DNA of 64,000 nucleotides from Zestosphaera sp. (GCA_038727705.1 JAVYVJ010000002.1:114012-178011); one strand, 5' to 3'. Positions 1 to 8,907 are shown, numbered from the stretch's first letter. The notes: a model not told the origin generated them from the sequence alone. Numbers and translations are program-made.

Positions 1-1
1 C

Positions 2-823
2 TACGTTGCGGCGGCCGCGGCTTTATGGGGAACTACCGGGGTTGCCATCGCTTTCTCTAAAGCTTCCGGTTTGACGTACCTGCAGGTCTCACACCTGATG
101 ATCTTAGTTAGCTCTTGCTTCCTGACCCTGACACTTAGGAGAGGCATCAGAAGGTTCAAGCCGTTGCTCGTTGCCTACGGGGCGCTGGTAGTGACTTCAT
201 TCAGACTTCTGTACGCAGCATCCATCTCGCTGAACGGTGTCGGCCTGACCTCCTCGCTGATATATATGGCCCCACTCATAGTCACCTTCATCAACTCGGC
301 CCGGTACCGGGCGCTGCCTGACGTGTGGGACGTCGTAGCGTCTTCTCTCGTGTTCTTAGGGGCGTTCGTAGCCACGAACCCCGCCCTCAGCCTGACATCG
401 GCCGCCGGGTTTGTGGTCGGGTTCTTGCTGGCGCTAACCTACTCCGTAATGTTGCTAATTCCTGGGGCTCTGTATGCGAGGGGCTACAGCAGGGATGAGG
501 TGGTTATTCAGCCCACCATCTCGGCGGCCGTCGTGCTTACCGTGATTGTGATGTTGTTGGACGGCTTCGCAGTCAGCACTGACTCAATGCCGTACGTCCT
601 GTATGGTGGGGTGGCCTGTATGAGCGTGGCGGTCATACTGTTCTACGAGGGACTCAAGCACGTGAGCCCGGTTCACGCCGGCCTCATAACCACGCTTGAA
701 CCCGTTGTCTCGCTGATCCTCTCGCGGATTTTACTCAATGAGGTTCTGCATCCGATCCAGTATCTGGGGGCTGGGGTTATAGTTGCTGTGGCAACCATGA
801 CCGCTGTGAAAGGTTCGTCGTAG
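2..823 (+). CDS. EamA/DMT family transporter, 5' truncated by window edge
   Basis: Integral membrane permease of the drug/metabolite transporter superfamily; the substrate cannot be told. The reading frame is open from base 2, and the residues before the first possible internal start (TTG at 71) read ALWGTTGVA, the typical EamA first-helix motif, so the gene begins just outside the window and only a few residues are missing. About ten hydrophobic segments follow in two EamA halves; the second half carries the usual HAGLITTLEPVVSLIL block near the C-terminus. It is tail-to-tail with the amidohydrolase gene. Confident of family, not of role. Confidence 0.85.
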   Translation, partial: YVAAAAALWGTTGVAIAFSKASGLTYLQVSHLMILVSSCFLTLTLRRGIRRFKPLLVAYGALVVTSFRLLYAASISLNGVGLTSSLIYMAPLIVTFINSARYRALPDVWDVVASSLVFLGAFVATNPALSLTSAAGFVVGFLLALTYSVMLLIPGALYARGYSRDEVVIQPTISAAVVLTVIVMLLDGFAVSTDSMPYVLYGGVACMSVAVILFYEGLKHVSPVHAGLITTLEPVVSLILSRILLNEVLHPIQYLGAGVIVAVATMTAVKGSS

Positions 824-872
824 GTTCTTCGAGCACGATGAACACGAAGAAACTCGGGTTGGGGGTTAAGCC

Positions 873-2060
873 CTACCTCCTCTCCTCACCAGCTGAGTAC
901 ACGATCCTGCCGTTCACTATGGTGTGCAGTACTCGAGCCTCCATGGCGAAGGGATGGCTACTGAGTATGACTAAGTCGCCGTCCTTACCCTCCTCTATGC
1001 TCCCTATCCTGTCCGACACACCAAGTATTTCCGCTGCGTTGATTGTCACGGTTCTCAAAGCCTCTTCGAGGGTGAGTCCCTCCCGCATGGCCAGAGCCAC
1101 CTGAACCGGTAGTAGCTTTATCGGGACTACAGGGTGGTCTGTAGTTATGGCGGTCTTGACCCCGTGCCTGATCAGCACGGCCGGGGTCTCCATGGTCCTG
1201 TTCCTAAGCTCCACCTTCCTCTTAGCAGTCGCTAAGGGCCCCACCACCGCTGGTAACCCCTCCCTGAACAGGACTTCGGGTATTCTGTGCCCCTCCGTGG
1301 CGTGGTCCATGACTATCTTCAGGCCGAACTCCTTAGCTATGGATATGGCTGTAAGCATGTCGTCAGCTATGTGGGCGTGGGCTCTGACGGGTATTAACCC
1401 TCTGAGGGCCAGCTCCAGCGCCTCAAGTCTTAGGTCGACGTCGGGCATTTTCTCCGGTTGATCCTTGAAGAGCTCCTTCTTCCTGGAGTAGTTCCTAGCC
1501 TTAACCAGCCACTCCCTAATCACCCCTGCTATGGCCATCCTGGTGGCGGGGGACCTCTTATTCTCGACGCCGTGAACCCTCTTCGGGTTCTCCCCGAAAG
1601 CCATCTTAAGACCTATTGGCTCCTTAATCACCATCTCCAGCCTATTCCTCCCATAGCACTTCAGGGCGACCCCCAAACCCCCAATGGGGTTAGCGCTGCC
1701 GGGGAGCACGCCGACCGCGGTTATGCCGGCCTCCAGGGCCTCCTGGAAAGCCACGTCATCGTACTTGACAGCGTCTAAAGCCCTCAGATGGGGGGTCGCG
1801 GGCTCCGCAGTCTCGTTGGTGTCGTTGCCCTCCCAGCCTACGGCCTCCTCATCAACCCCCATGTGGGTGTGGGCGTCCACAATCCCTGGAATAACGTGCT
1901 TCCCTGCGGCATCGATAACGTCCGAGCCAGGCGGGATCAGGACCTCTCCAACCCTTCCCACAGCGCTGATCTTCCCGTCATCGCTGACGACGATAATACC
2001 CTCCTCGATAATGCCTTTAGTTACGGTGTACACACGACCTCCTCTAATAACGAGAGGCAT
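873..2060 (-). CDS. amidohydrolase family metal-dependent hydrolase (imidazolonepropionase-like)
   Basis: A 395-residue cytoplasmic amidohydrolase. It shows the N-terminal beta-sandwich part (LVIRGGRVYTV), the metal-binding HTH motif after GIVDAH near residue 67, later metal-ligand histidines in AHAHIADD and DHATEGH, and the catalytic Asp in TTDHPV. The C-terminal block ending in GSIEEGKDGDLVIL is characteristic of the family. The closest look is to imidazolonepropionase/dihydroorotase-like archaeal proteins of unknown substrate. A minus-strand TATA-like element at 2092-2099 sits about 30 bases before the ATG, suggesting a leaderless, single-gene transcript. Confidence 0.88.
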   Translation of the reverse strand: MPLVIRGGRVYTVTKGIIEEGIIVVSDDGKISAVGRVGEVLIPPGSDVIDAAGKHVIPGIVDAHTHMGVDEEAVGWEGNDTNETAEPATPHLRALDAVKYDDVAFQEALEAGITAVGVLPGSANPIGGLGVALKCYGRNRLEMVIKEPIGLKMAFGENPKRVHGVENKRSPATRMAIAGVIREWLVKARNYSRKKELFKDQPEKMPDVDLRLEALELALRGLIPVRAHAHIADDMLTAISIAKEFGLKIVMDHATEGHRIPEVLFREGLPAVVGPLATAKRKVELRNRTMETPAVLIRHGVKTAITTDHPVVPIKLLPVQVALAMREGLTLEEALRTVTINAAEILGVSDRIGSIEEGKDGDLVILSSHPFAMEARVLHTIVNGRIVYSAGEERR

Positions 2061-2091
2061 GCGCCAACACCAGGATTAATTCAAACGTGAC

Positions 2092-2099
2092 AATATAAA
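2092..2099 (-). promoter_or_regulatory. TATA box for the amidohydrolase gene
   Basis: On the minus strand this reads TTTATATT, 32-39 bases before the ATG at 2060, the spacing expected for an archaeal promoter with a very short leader. Confidence 0.5.
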
Positions 2100-2168
2100 C
2101 CACAAGGCTCAGACCAACACAGTTATGTGTCACCAGCCGCAACACGCATCATTATGAATAAAACTCAT

Positions 2169-2217
2169 AACCTCCACCCCAGAACTCTGTGGATGCTTCC
2201 TATGAACTATGGAGGTT
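2169..2217. repeat. 8-bp inverted repeat in intergenic region
   Basis: AACCTCCA at 2169-2176 is matched by TGGAGGTT at 2210-2217. It lies between the amidohydrolase promoter and the end of the small membrane protein gene on the same strand. It could be a weak transcript-end hairpin or chance; nothing else is visible in 2100-2276. Confidence 0.25.
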
Positions 2218-2276
2218 GTTGAACGAACCCACGCATTGCTGAGTCCAGTATAAGCTAGGGCTGAAACTCTAGTCCT

Positions 2277-2678
2277 TTAGGATGGGGAGTGTAGCTTGAG
2301 TAGTTCGAGGCCGTAGAGGAAGATGAATAATCCAGTAACTATAAAGCCCAACCCTATGAAGACGGTTGCGTACTGCTCCAGTAACTTCGGGGCTATTATT
2401 GAGAGAAGCCCTCCAGCTATGAACACCAGTCCTATCAACATAGATGCTATTCCGCCCATCCTCACCGGAAACTCTGCCCTGATTCTCTTCTCCTCAACGA
2501 CGATGATCTCGCTGAGTAGGAACCCAAGTCCCATACCTACAAACAATGAGGCGATGAACGCGAACGGGCTTATAGGTATTAACATGAACCCGATCCCCAT
2601 CCCTATGAACAGGAACATTGGAAAGGGCAGCTTCTTCTTACCTTTCTCTTCATTCAAAACACGACACCACATCCACAA
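2277..2678 (-). CDS. small four-helix membrane protein, unknown function
   Basis: 133 residues with a short charged N-terminus (EEKGKKK) followed by about four hydrophobic segments, two before and two after a charged loop (VVEEKRIRAEF, around residues 60-70). No catalytic motif is visible and I do not recognise a family. A TATA-like stretch on the minus strand near 2691-2698 would place the transcript start close to the first ATG, so the longest start is kept; internal Met codons at residues 3 and 21 are alternatives. Confidence 0.55.
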   Translation of the reverse strand: MWMWCRVLNEEKGKKKLPFPMFLFIGMGIGFMLIPISPFAFIASLFVGMGLGFLLSEIIVVEEKRIRAEFPVRMGGIASMLIGLVFIAGGLLSIIAPKLLEQYATVFIGLGFIVTGLFIFLYGLELLKLHSPS

Positions 2679-2760
2679 TAGTTAGGGAGTTAATAAGGGC
2701 TTGCGAGGCTAACGCCTTCGAAGGAATGAATCATATTTTAGGTTTCCCGAACATATTGTC

Positions 2761-3300
2761 ATGGTGGTGTCCGCTCTGAGGGTGCTTGTTTTACTCTCAG
2801 TCCTTGTCCCTCTGTTGTTAATCGGCCTAGCCATCTCGCTCTCCCCTTGGTTCAGTCTGTTCAACAACGCGTTGAGTGATTTAGGCCATGCCGTCAGGAG
2901 TGGTGTGGCTCCCCTCTTCAACCTCGGCCTAGTTGCTGGGGGCCTACTCGCCTTCACAGTCGCCTTAAGGAGTCCTCGCGTCGGCAGAGCTTATAACGCA
3001 ACGTTGATGTACTCTGGGTTCTCCCTGATCTTGGTGGGGGTCTTCGATGAGGTCTACGGGTTCCTGCACTTCGTTGTCTCGGTCATGTTCTTTGTCGGCC
3101 TTGCCGCCTTCCTCGTAATCGCCGTCGTCCGCGAAAGATCTCCAATCAAGATCGCCTCACTGACGCTCCTAGTCATAACGATCGTATCCTGGTACGTCCA
3201 CTACACCTACAGAATCCCTAAGGGGGTTGCGATACCGGAACTAGTATCGATAACATCGTTCGCCCCGATATACGTCTGGAAGTACTGTCGGGCTGCGTAG
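2761..3300 (+). CDS. DUF998 family membrane protein
   Basis: 179 residues, about six transmembrane helices. The signature of the DUF998 family is visible: SLSPWFSLFNNALSDLGH near residues 27-44 and the FDEVYGFLHFVVS segment near 100. The function of the family is not established. A TATA-like ATATTTTAGG at 2732-2741 lies about 25 bases before the ATG, so the message is probably leaderless. A short hairpin follows the stop codon. Confidence 0.8.
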   Translation: MVVSALRVLVLLSVLVPLLLIGLAISLSPWFSLFNNALSDLGHAVRSGVAPLFNLGLVAGGLLAFTVALRSPRVGRAYNATLMYSGFSLILVGVFDEVYGFLHFVVSVMFFVGLAAFLVIAVVRERSPIKIASLTLLVITIVSWYVHYTYRIPKGVAIPELVSITSFAPIYVWKYCRAA

Positions 3301-3308
3301 TGACTGAA

Positions 3309-3322
3309 TCGCCAGGAGGCGA
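3309..3322 (+). terminator. short hairpin after the DUF998 gene
   Basis: TCGCC and GGCGA form a perfect 5-bp stem with a four-base loop, 9 bases after the stop codon and followed by an A/T-rich CAATTTG. A possible transcript end; no long U-run follows. Confidence 0.3.
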
Positions 3323-3417
3323 CAATTTGTGAGGGTGACGGATCTCCTCAGTGAGGGGGCTCCAACCCTACGTAAGGCATACATCGGACCCTTAACCCGC
3401 CCATCGAGGGGTCTTTA

Positions 3418-4079
3418 ATGAAGCTCTGGTCTCTCCACCCGAAGCACCTTGATAGGGTTGGATTACTCGCCTTATGGAGGGAGGGACTGCTTGCTCAGAA
3501 GGTGCTACAAGGCCTCACTAAGGGGTACAGACATCGCCCACAGCTTGAGAGATTCAAAAGGACTGAGAACCCCTTACTGTACATAGGGATTGACAGCTGT
3601 TTTGATGTGTTAAGTTTTTGTAGGGTTTTGTGTTGGTGTAGGAGTGCCTGAGAAGTGATGAGGGCGGTGTCTCAAGCTTCCCAGAGAGATGAGACTAGAT
3701 GTGAGTCTCGTGCTGTCGGGCTCGAAGGGTGCCCATGACCCCCACGTAGAGTGGCTAGTGGCCACGGTGAAACGTGGAGCAAGAGGCACAACCCACCCTA
3801 GGAAAACCTACAAAGACCTAGGACGGGAAACGGACCTACCTGCTCCACGTCCGCAACGAAGCGTCGAGCAGAGGGTATAATTTCTCATTAAGTAAGATAG
3901 TGACGTATGATCCATTGCCACAAGCGAAGATACCGATCACCAAAGCCCAGTTGAATTATGAGTTCCAACACCTGTTAAGTAAGCTGGCCGTGCGCAACAA
4001 GAAGTGGATGAGCAGCATTAAGGGGGTTGAGGAGGTGGAGCCTCATCCGCTATTCTACGTGGTGAGTGGGACGGTTTAA
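3418..4079 (+). pseudogene. pyrimidine dimer DNA glycosylase, interrupted
   Basis: The first 57 codons encode the start of a PF03013-type pyrimidine dimer DNA glycosylase (MKLWSLHPKHLD, LVALWREGLLAQKVL-like block, then ENPLLYIG). The frame then runs into unrelated sequence and stops at 3651. The rest of the protein resumes at about 3834 in another frame: TYLLH, NEASSRGYNFSLSKI, then ITKAQLNYEFQHLLSKL and EPHPLFYVVSG, ending TAA at 4077-4079. Both halves are well preserved, so the break looks recent. The encoded enzyme would have started base-excision repair of UV dimers. As it stands it cannot be made as one chain unless the insert is removed from the RNA. Confidence 0.8.
3589..3833. mobile_element. 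about 245-bp insertion of unknown origin
   Basis: Bounds are inferred from where the glycosylase homology stops (after codon GGG at 3586-3588) and restarts (ACC TAC at 3834). The insert has no recognisable transposase, no clear terminal inverted repeat and no convincing target duplication. It contains a GTCTCA...TGAGAC hairpin near 3669-3696 and a GC-rich second half with further short inverted repeats (CCACG...CGTGG). A weakly coding stretch can be read in it but is not recognised. It could be a non-autonomous element or a remnant of a larger insertion sequence. Confidence 0.5.
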
Positions 4080-4097
4080 CTCGACCGCCCAACGAAA

Positions 4098-4105
4098 TTT
4101 ATAAG
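4098..4105 (+). promoter_or_regulatory. TATA box of the AOR/radical SAM operon
   Basis: TTTATAAG preceded by a purine-rich CGAAA (BRE-like). The start codon is 36 bases downstream of its end and is preceded by GAGGT at 4127-4131, so the transcript has a short leader with a ribosome binding site. Confidence 0.6.
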
Positions 4106-4140
4106 CTACGTTACCGGTAACTACTTGAGGTAATTTAATT

Positions 4141-5982
4141 ATGCCTCCACCATGTTCTCCTGGTAGGATACTGCACGTTGATCTATCAACTGAAAGGACC
4201 TGGGAGGAGCCTGTCCCTGAGGATTGGTACAAACTCTACGTCGGTGGCGAGGGCTTCGGAGCGAAGTATCTCTACGACAATCTGAGACCCCGCGTTGATC
4301 CGATGTCCGGTGAGAACAAGCTTCTGTTCATAACGGGTCCCCTAACCGATACTGGCGCCCCAACATGCGGCAGGACCGTGGTCATGTTTAAGTCCCCCCT
4401 AACCGGCACCATATTTGCATCAAACGTCGGCGGTTACTTAGCACCGCAGATCAAGAGGAGCGGCTACGACATGGTCGTGGTCCACGGCATGGCTGGGAGG
4501 CCCACGTACATATACATACACGACGACAGGGTCGAGTTCCTCGACGCCAGGGACTTCATGGGACGCTCGCCCAGGGAGGTCCAGAAGGAGATAAGGAAGC
4601 GTCACAACAACAGAGACATTCAGGTGGCGGCTATAGGAGTTGCTGGGGAGAAGCTGGTCAAGTTCGCGGCGATTATGGTGGACGGTCATAGGGCTGCGGG
4701 TCGAGGCGGCGGTGGGGCTGTGATGGGCTCCAAAAACTTGAAGGCGCTTGCGGTGTACGGAACACGCTTCAAAACCGGGCTGGCTGACCAACCTAGCTTC
4801 AGGGAGGCCGTCAGGAAGGCGTTGAGTGAGTTGCTTGAGGAACCCTTCGTCAGGGACGAGCTGAGGAAGTACGGGACACCTTCATTCTTCGACGCCATGA
4901 ACGCCACAGCACTGGTGCCGTTCTACAACTGGAGGAGGAGTAAGATGCCTGAATTCAACGACCATCTAGGTTACAAACCTTATCACGAGAGGCTCTCAGT
5001 GAGGCCCTATGCATGCTTCAACTGCCCTATAGCGTGCGGAAGGCACACAGTAATCCCTGAGGGGGTGTTCAAGGGTGTTGAGAGCGGCGGCCCCGAATAC
5101 GAGTCGCTCGCGGCGTTCGGAGCTAAGACGGGAGTTAAGGACCTCTACTACGTTACAGCCGCAAACCACCTCGCCAACGAGCTCGGCCTAGATGTAATAT
5201 CCACCGGCCAGGTGATAGCCACAGCGATGGAGTGGTATGAGGCGGGGGTAATAGACAAGGCTAAGGCTGACGGGCTTGAGCTCACTTTCGGCAACGGCGA
5301 GGCCGTGGTGGAGCTAGTCAGAAGGATTGGAACGAGGAAGGGGGATTTCGCAACCCTGCTCGGCGAGGGCTCCCTTAAAGCCGCCCAGATCCTAGGTAAG
5401 GACGCGATGTACTACGTCATGCACGTGAAGGGTCTCGAGATGGCTGCCGACGAGGTCAGGACGAGTAAGGGTGAGGCCTGGTCCCACATGGTCTCCCCGA
5501 GAGGGGCTGACCACCTGAGGCCTTGGGCATCGATAGTGGACGCTTTCGGGTACCTGAGCGAGGAGTTCGGCATCACCGAGAGGCCCGACCCCTTCAAGGA
5601 GGAGTTCAAGTCCTGGGTCAAGCCGCTGGAGGAGTACTCGATGACCACCAACCTGCTCGGCGTATGCCTCTTCACAGTCATAACGCTCGCGGTCAGGGCC
5701 GAGACGTGGACCAAGCTCCTCAACCACGCCGCAGGCTACGATTTCACGATGAAAGACCTCCTTAAGGCGAGTGAGAGGGTCATAAACCTTGAGAGACTCT
5801 TCAACGTTAGGGAGGGCTTCAGCAGGAAGGACGACTACCTGCCTGAGAGGTTCAGCAGGGAGCCAGGCGATGGCGCCGTGGTGGATCAGGACAAACTCCT
5901 CGACATAATCTACGAGATAAAGGGATGGGACAGGAACGGGGTGCCGACTAAAGAGAAGCTGAAAGAGTTAGGCCTAGAATGA
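4141..5982 (+). CDS. aldehyde:ferredoxin oxidoreductase (tungsten type), copy 1
   Basis: 613 residues, the usual AOR length. AORs use a tungsten bis-pterin and one [4Fe-4S] cluster to oxidise aldehydes to carboxylic acids with ferredoxin as acceptor, in the cytoplasm. Visible are the N-terminal GRILHVDLST block, GVAGEKLVKFA, GGAVMGSKNLKA, GPEYESLAAFG, the cluster motif CFNCPIAC (Cys292, 295, 299) and the fourth cluster Cys at about 509 in NLLGVC; GLDVISTG is the first pterin-binding motif. The second pterin motif has Asn where copies 2 and 3 have Asp. Its stop overlaps the start of the radical SAM gene by four bases, so the two are co-translated. The substrate cannot be read from sequence. 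Confidence 0.93.
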   Translation: MPPPCSPGRILHVDLSTERTWEEPVPEDWYKLYVGGEGFGAKYLYDNLRPRVDPMSGENKLLFITGPLTDTGAPTCGRTVVMFKSPLTGTIFASNVGGYLAPQIKRSGYDMVVVHGMAGRPTYIYIHDDRVEFLDARDFMGRSPREVQKEIRKRHNNRDIQVAAIGVAGEKLVKFAAIMVDGHRAAGRGGGGAVMGSKNLKALAVYGTRFKTGLADQPSFREAVRKALSELLEEPFVRDELRKYGTPSFFDAMNATALVPFYNWRRSKMPEFNDHLGYKPYHERLSVRPYACFNCPIACGRHTVIPEGVFKGVESGGPEYESLAAFGAKTGVKDLYYVTAANHLANELGLDVISTGQVIATAMEWYEAGVIDKAKADGLELTFGNGEAVVELVRRIGTRKGDFATLLGEGSLKAAQILGKDAMYYVMHVKGLEMAADEVRTSKGEAWSHMVSPRGADHLRPWASIVDAFGYLSEEFGITERPDPFKEEFKSWVKPLEEYSMTTNLLGVCLFTVITLAVRAETWTKLLNHAAGYDFTMKDLLKASERVINLERLFNVREGFSRKDDYLPERFSREPGDGAVVDQDKLLDIIYEIKGWDRNGVPTKEKLKELGLE

Positions 5983-7040
5983 GGACGGTCGACTGGATCA
6001 TAGCCCTGAGGGGGGATTCCCACCCTAGAGAGCTGATGATAGAGATCACTACAGCTTGCAACTACATCTGTCCGCACTGTTTCAGGTTTTCCATCAAGGA
6101 CTTCAGAACCTGTTACATGGACTTGAGGCTATACACCCACGTGCTCGACTCAGCCATCAATGCAGGTATTGGGAGAGTCGTGTTCTCAGGGTGGGGTGAA
6201 CCCACAGTGCACCCCAACATCCTTGAGATGATAGACGAGGCAAAGGGTAGGGGGTTATCCGTAGCGATTAACACCAACGGCTCCAGGCTTGACGAGCTGT
6301 CTGAGGAGTTAGTGAGGCTGGGTGTGGATGAGGTGTTCGTAAGCATCAACCAATCTGAGTTGAATCGAGACGCACTACAGGGCGTTAAGCAACTTAGGAT
6401 GCAGAGAATCCTCAGGAGGGCTGAGAAGCCTGTGATCAAGGCCATCTACACGGTCACGAAATCCAGCGTCAAGGGAGTGAAGGAGGCGATCAAGCACGCT
6501 AGGGAGCTGGGCGTGAGGGAGCTACACTTCAACTACTACATACCGTACCCCGGAGGACCGGGGGAGCTCGACTGCCTCAACGACGGTGAGTGCAGGGAGG
6601 AATTCAACAAGATGCTGAGCGACGCCGCTCCAAGGATCTTAGGGGCAGGGGTTCGCTTCACACACGCAGGGACGACCCCGAAGTTCGCTAGGAGCTGCCC
6701 TTTCGCAAGCAACAGAGCCCTCTTCGTGAGGTGTGACGGATGGGTAGCACCCTGCCTCTACTACTCGAGGTCATGGAGGACTAGAGTCCTCGGAGTCACC
6801 AGAGAATTGAGGGAGGTGTTGCTCGGCAGGCTCGGGGAGGTAAGCCTTCTGAATATCTGGAGGGGTAGGTATTCGGAGATGCTCTTCAGACTTCACTTCA
6901 ACCACCTCCCCTCATGCTTGGAGTGTCCCTTCATGGAGGGGTGTGGGTTCACGTCAACTAATGAAGCCGACTGCTGGGGGAACACGCCCAGCTGCGCACA
7001 CTGTCCATACATGCACAAGCTCTCATACTGCCCGCTCTGA
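5979..7040 (+). CDS. radical SAM protein, probable tungsten-cofactor oxidoreductase maturase
   Basis: 353 residues. The radical SAM cluster motif is CNYICPHC (Cys27, 31, 34), followed by FSGWGEPTVHPN (the glycine-rich SAM-binding motif). The C-terminal third is cysteine-rich (RCDGWVAPC, CLECPFMEGC, CAHCPY), as in SPASM-type auxiliary cluster domains. ATGA overlap with the AOR gene upstream and the known family of AOR-adjacent radical SAM maturases point to a role in maturing the AOR or its cofactor; that is inference from context. No further gene follows on this strand. Start ATG at 5979 is fixed by the overlap. Confidence 0.85.
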   Translation: MRTVDWIIALRGDSHPRELMIEITTACNYICPHCFRFSIKDFRTCYMDLRLYTHVLDSAINAGIGRVVFSGWGEPTVHPNILEMIDEAKGRGLSVAINTNGSRLDELSEELVRLGVDEVFVSINQSELNRDALQGVKQLRMQRILRRAEKPVIKAIYTVTKSSVKGVKEAIKHARELGVRELHFNYYIPYPGGPGELDCLNDGECREEFNKMLSDAAPRILGAGVRFTHAGTTPKFARSCPFASNRALFVRCDGWVAPCLYYSRSWRTRVLGVTRELREVLLGRLGEVSLLNIWRGRYSEMLFRLHFNHLPSCLECPFMEGCGFTSTNEADCWGNTPSCAHCPYMHKLSYCPL

Positions 7041-7103
7041 GGTATGTGTGAAAAAGTTTTGTTTTTAACTCTTCAAACCTTTCGGAGTGAGCAGGCTTGA
7101 ACT

Positions 7104-8873
7104 TCACAGGTATTGAAGCACTGGACTCACTATCTTCTGCTTCAGCACGTCTATGAACCCCTTGTCCGTCACTGCATAAAGGGGGATGGCGGCCAGGGGT
7201 ATGAAGATGAGGAACATGAACGGGTGGTAAATCGATATGCCGAGGTCCTGTGCGGCTCTCCTAAGCTCCTCAACCTTCTCAGCCACCTTCGTAGGGGGCT
7301 CGTCCGACATCAACCCAGCTATGGGCAGCGGTAGCTCAGCAACTACCTCACCACCATCGATCACTACCTGCCCTCCCTGCAGTTCCGCAATCCTGTTTAC
7401 TGCGAGAGCCATGTCCTCGTGGTTAACCCCCAGAACCACTATGTTGTGGTTATCGTGAGCCATTGACGATGCTATAGCGCCCCTCCTCATGTTGAAGCCC
7501 CGTACGAAAGCCGTGCCTATACCTCCTGACCTGCCGTGCCTCTCCACGACGGATATCTGGGCAACGTCCCTTCTGGGATCGGGGTATACCACGCCGTCAA
7601 CTATCTCCATAACCTCTTCATCGTGTTCGATAATCGGTATGTGCGGCGGCACCCTCATAACTATCATCCGCACTCTCCCCGACGCCCTCTCAACCCTGTA
7701 CATCAGGTCGTTTACTTCGATCCTTCTGGCTAGCCTGACCGTGTTGTGGAGGGAGGGATCCCGCTCAACTGGAGGCACCTCCTTAACCATCCTCCCGTCA
7801 CGAGCTACGACCTCCCCACCTGCTATCACGGTCCTCACACGGAATTTCTCCAGATCATCGACTATCAACACGTCACCGTGCCTGCCGGGGGCCAGCAGGC
7901 CTACCTCGTGGTCGATCCTGTAACTCTCAGCTGTGTTTATGGTGACCATTTGGAGGGCGGTCAGTGGGTCGACGCCCTCCTCAACAGCCCTCCTGATTAG
8001 GTGGTCGAGGTGTCCTTGATTCAACAGATCCGGGGCATCCACGTCGTCGGTAATCATTAGGGCGTACCTCGGGTCGACACGCTTCTCAATCAGGACCCTG
8101 ACGGTTTCGTGCAGGTTCTTAGCCACTGAGCCCTCCCTCATCATTAGTCTGAGCCCGTTCCTCACTCTCTGCAACGCCTCCTCAGCCGTGAAGGACTCGT
8201 GGTCGGACCTCACTCCGAAGGCCGTGTATGCTGATAGTGCTTGATCCTTGAGCATCGGTGCGTGACCCTCCAGAGTCTTCCCATGCCTCCTCCCCACCTC
8301 AACCGCTGCCAGGTAGTCTGGATCTCCTAGGAGGAGGTTGGTGGCGACTATCTCGCTCAGACCCACTGCCTCCGGCAGTTTAATGAGCTCCTCCACATCG
8401 TCAGGACCTAGCTCACCACCAACAGTCTCAAGTCCTGGATGGAACGGTAGTTTAACAGGGACTAGGAAGTAGAGCCTCAGCGGAGTCTTCCTAGCCTCAT
8501 CTATCATCGCTTTAATCCCTCTAACACCGGCCACGAGGCCTACTTCATGAAAGTCCGTCACAACCGCCGTAGTCCCACGCGGCATCACTGCCTCGGCGAA
8601 CCTCCTGTACGTCATGAGGCTCGTCTCCACGTGGACGTGCCCGTCAATTAAACCCGGCGTTAGGTACGCGCCCTCTGCATCAACGACCCTGGTAGTGCTG
8701 CCTATAGTGTAGTTGACGTCACCTACGGCCGCCACCCTGCCGTCGGCCACGGCAACCCCGCCGGGGTATACCTCCCTCGTCACCACGTTCACGATGTTCC
8801 CGTTAATCACGACCAAGTCCGCGGGTTCCCTGCCTAAAGCGACCAGGACGTGCCTCCCGAAGGACATATACAT
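7104..8873 (-). CDS. ade: adenine deaminase
   Basis: 589 residues, the normal length of the AdeC-type adenine deaminase that converts adenine to hypoxanthine and ammonia. N-terminal amidohydrolase domain with GLIDGHVHVETS (metal-binding His pair), the GTTAVVTDFHEVG segment, and later DDVDAPDLL and the RIDHEVGLLAPGRHGDVLIVDD block; the C-terminal domain contains SMAHDNHNIVVLG, diagnostic of this family. The usual DPHE near the active site is DFHE here. A minus-strand ATTTATTA at 8900-8907 lies about 27 bases before the ATG, so the mRNA is probably leaderless. No purine neighbours. Confidence 0.93.
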   Translation of the reverse strand: MYMSFGRHVLVALGREPADLVVINGNIVNVVTREVYPGGVAVADGRVAAVGDVNYTIGSTTRVVDAEGAYLTPGLIDGHVHVETSLMTYRRFAEAVMPRGTTAVVTDFHEVGLVAGVRGIKAMIDEARKTPLRLYFLVPVKLPFHPGLETVGGELGPDDVEELIKLPEAVGLSEIVATNLLLGDPDYLAAVEVGRRHGKTLEGHAPMLKDQALSAYTAFGVRSDHESFTAEEALQRVRNGLRLMMREGSVAKNLHETVRVLIEKRVDPRYALMITDDVDAPDLLNQGHLDHLIRRAVEEGVDPLTALQMVTINTAESYRIDHEVGLLAPGRHGDVLIVDDLEKFRVRTVIAGGEVVARDGRMVKEVPPVERDPSLHNTVRLARRIEVNDLMYRVERASGRVRMIVMRVPPHIPIIEHDEEVMEIVDGVVYPDPRRDVAQISVVERHGRSGGIGTAFVRGFNMRRGAIASSMAHDNHNIVVLGVNHEDMALAVNRIAELQGGQVVIDGGEVVAELPLPIAGLMSDEPPTKVAEKVEELRRAAQDLGISIYHPFMFLIFIPLAAIPLYAVTDKGFIDVLKQKIVSPVLQYL

Positions 8874-8899
8874 CCACGTGTCTATGTCGCGGTGAACGT

Positions 8900-8907
8900 T
8901 AATAAAT
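8900..8907 (-). promoter_or_regulatory. TATA box for adenine deaminase
   Basis: ATTTATTA on the minus strand, about 27 bases ahead of the start codon at 8873. Confidence 0.5.

Noticed and set aside
1458-2090. Several plus-strand ORFs over the amidohydrolase gene, and similar shadows over most genes
   Set aside because: They lie antisense to well-conserved genes and have biased, non-protein-like composition caused by the coding strand.
3654-3660. GTGATGA as a C box of a C/D sRNA inside the glycosylase insert
   Set aside because: No matching D box (CTGA) at suitable distance and no paired terminal stem.
3689-3880. 63-residue ORF within and beyond the glycosylase insert
   Set aside because: It runs in the wrong frame through the conserved glycosylase C-terminal half and matches no family I know.
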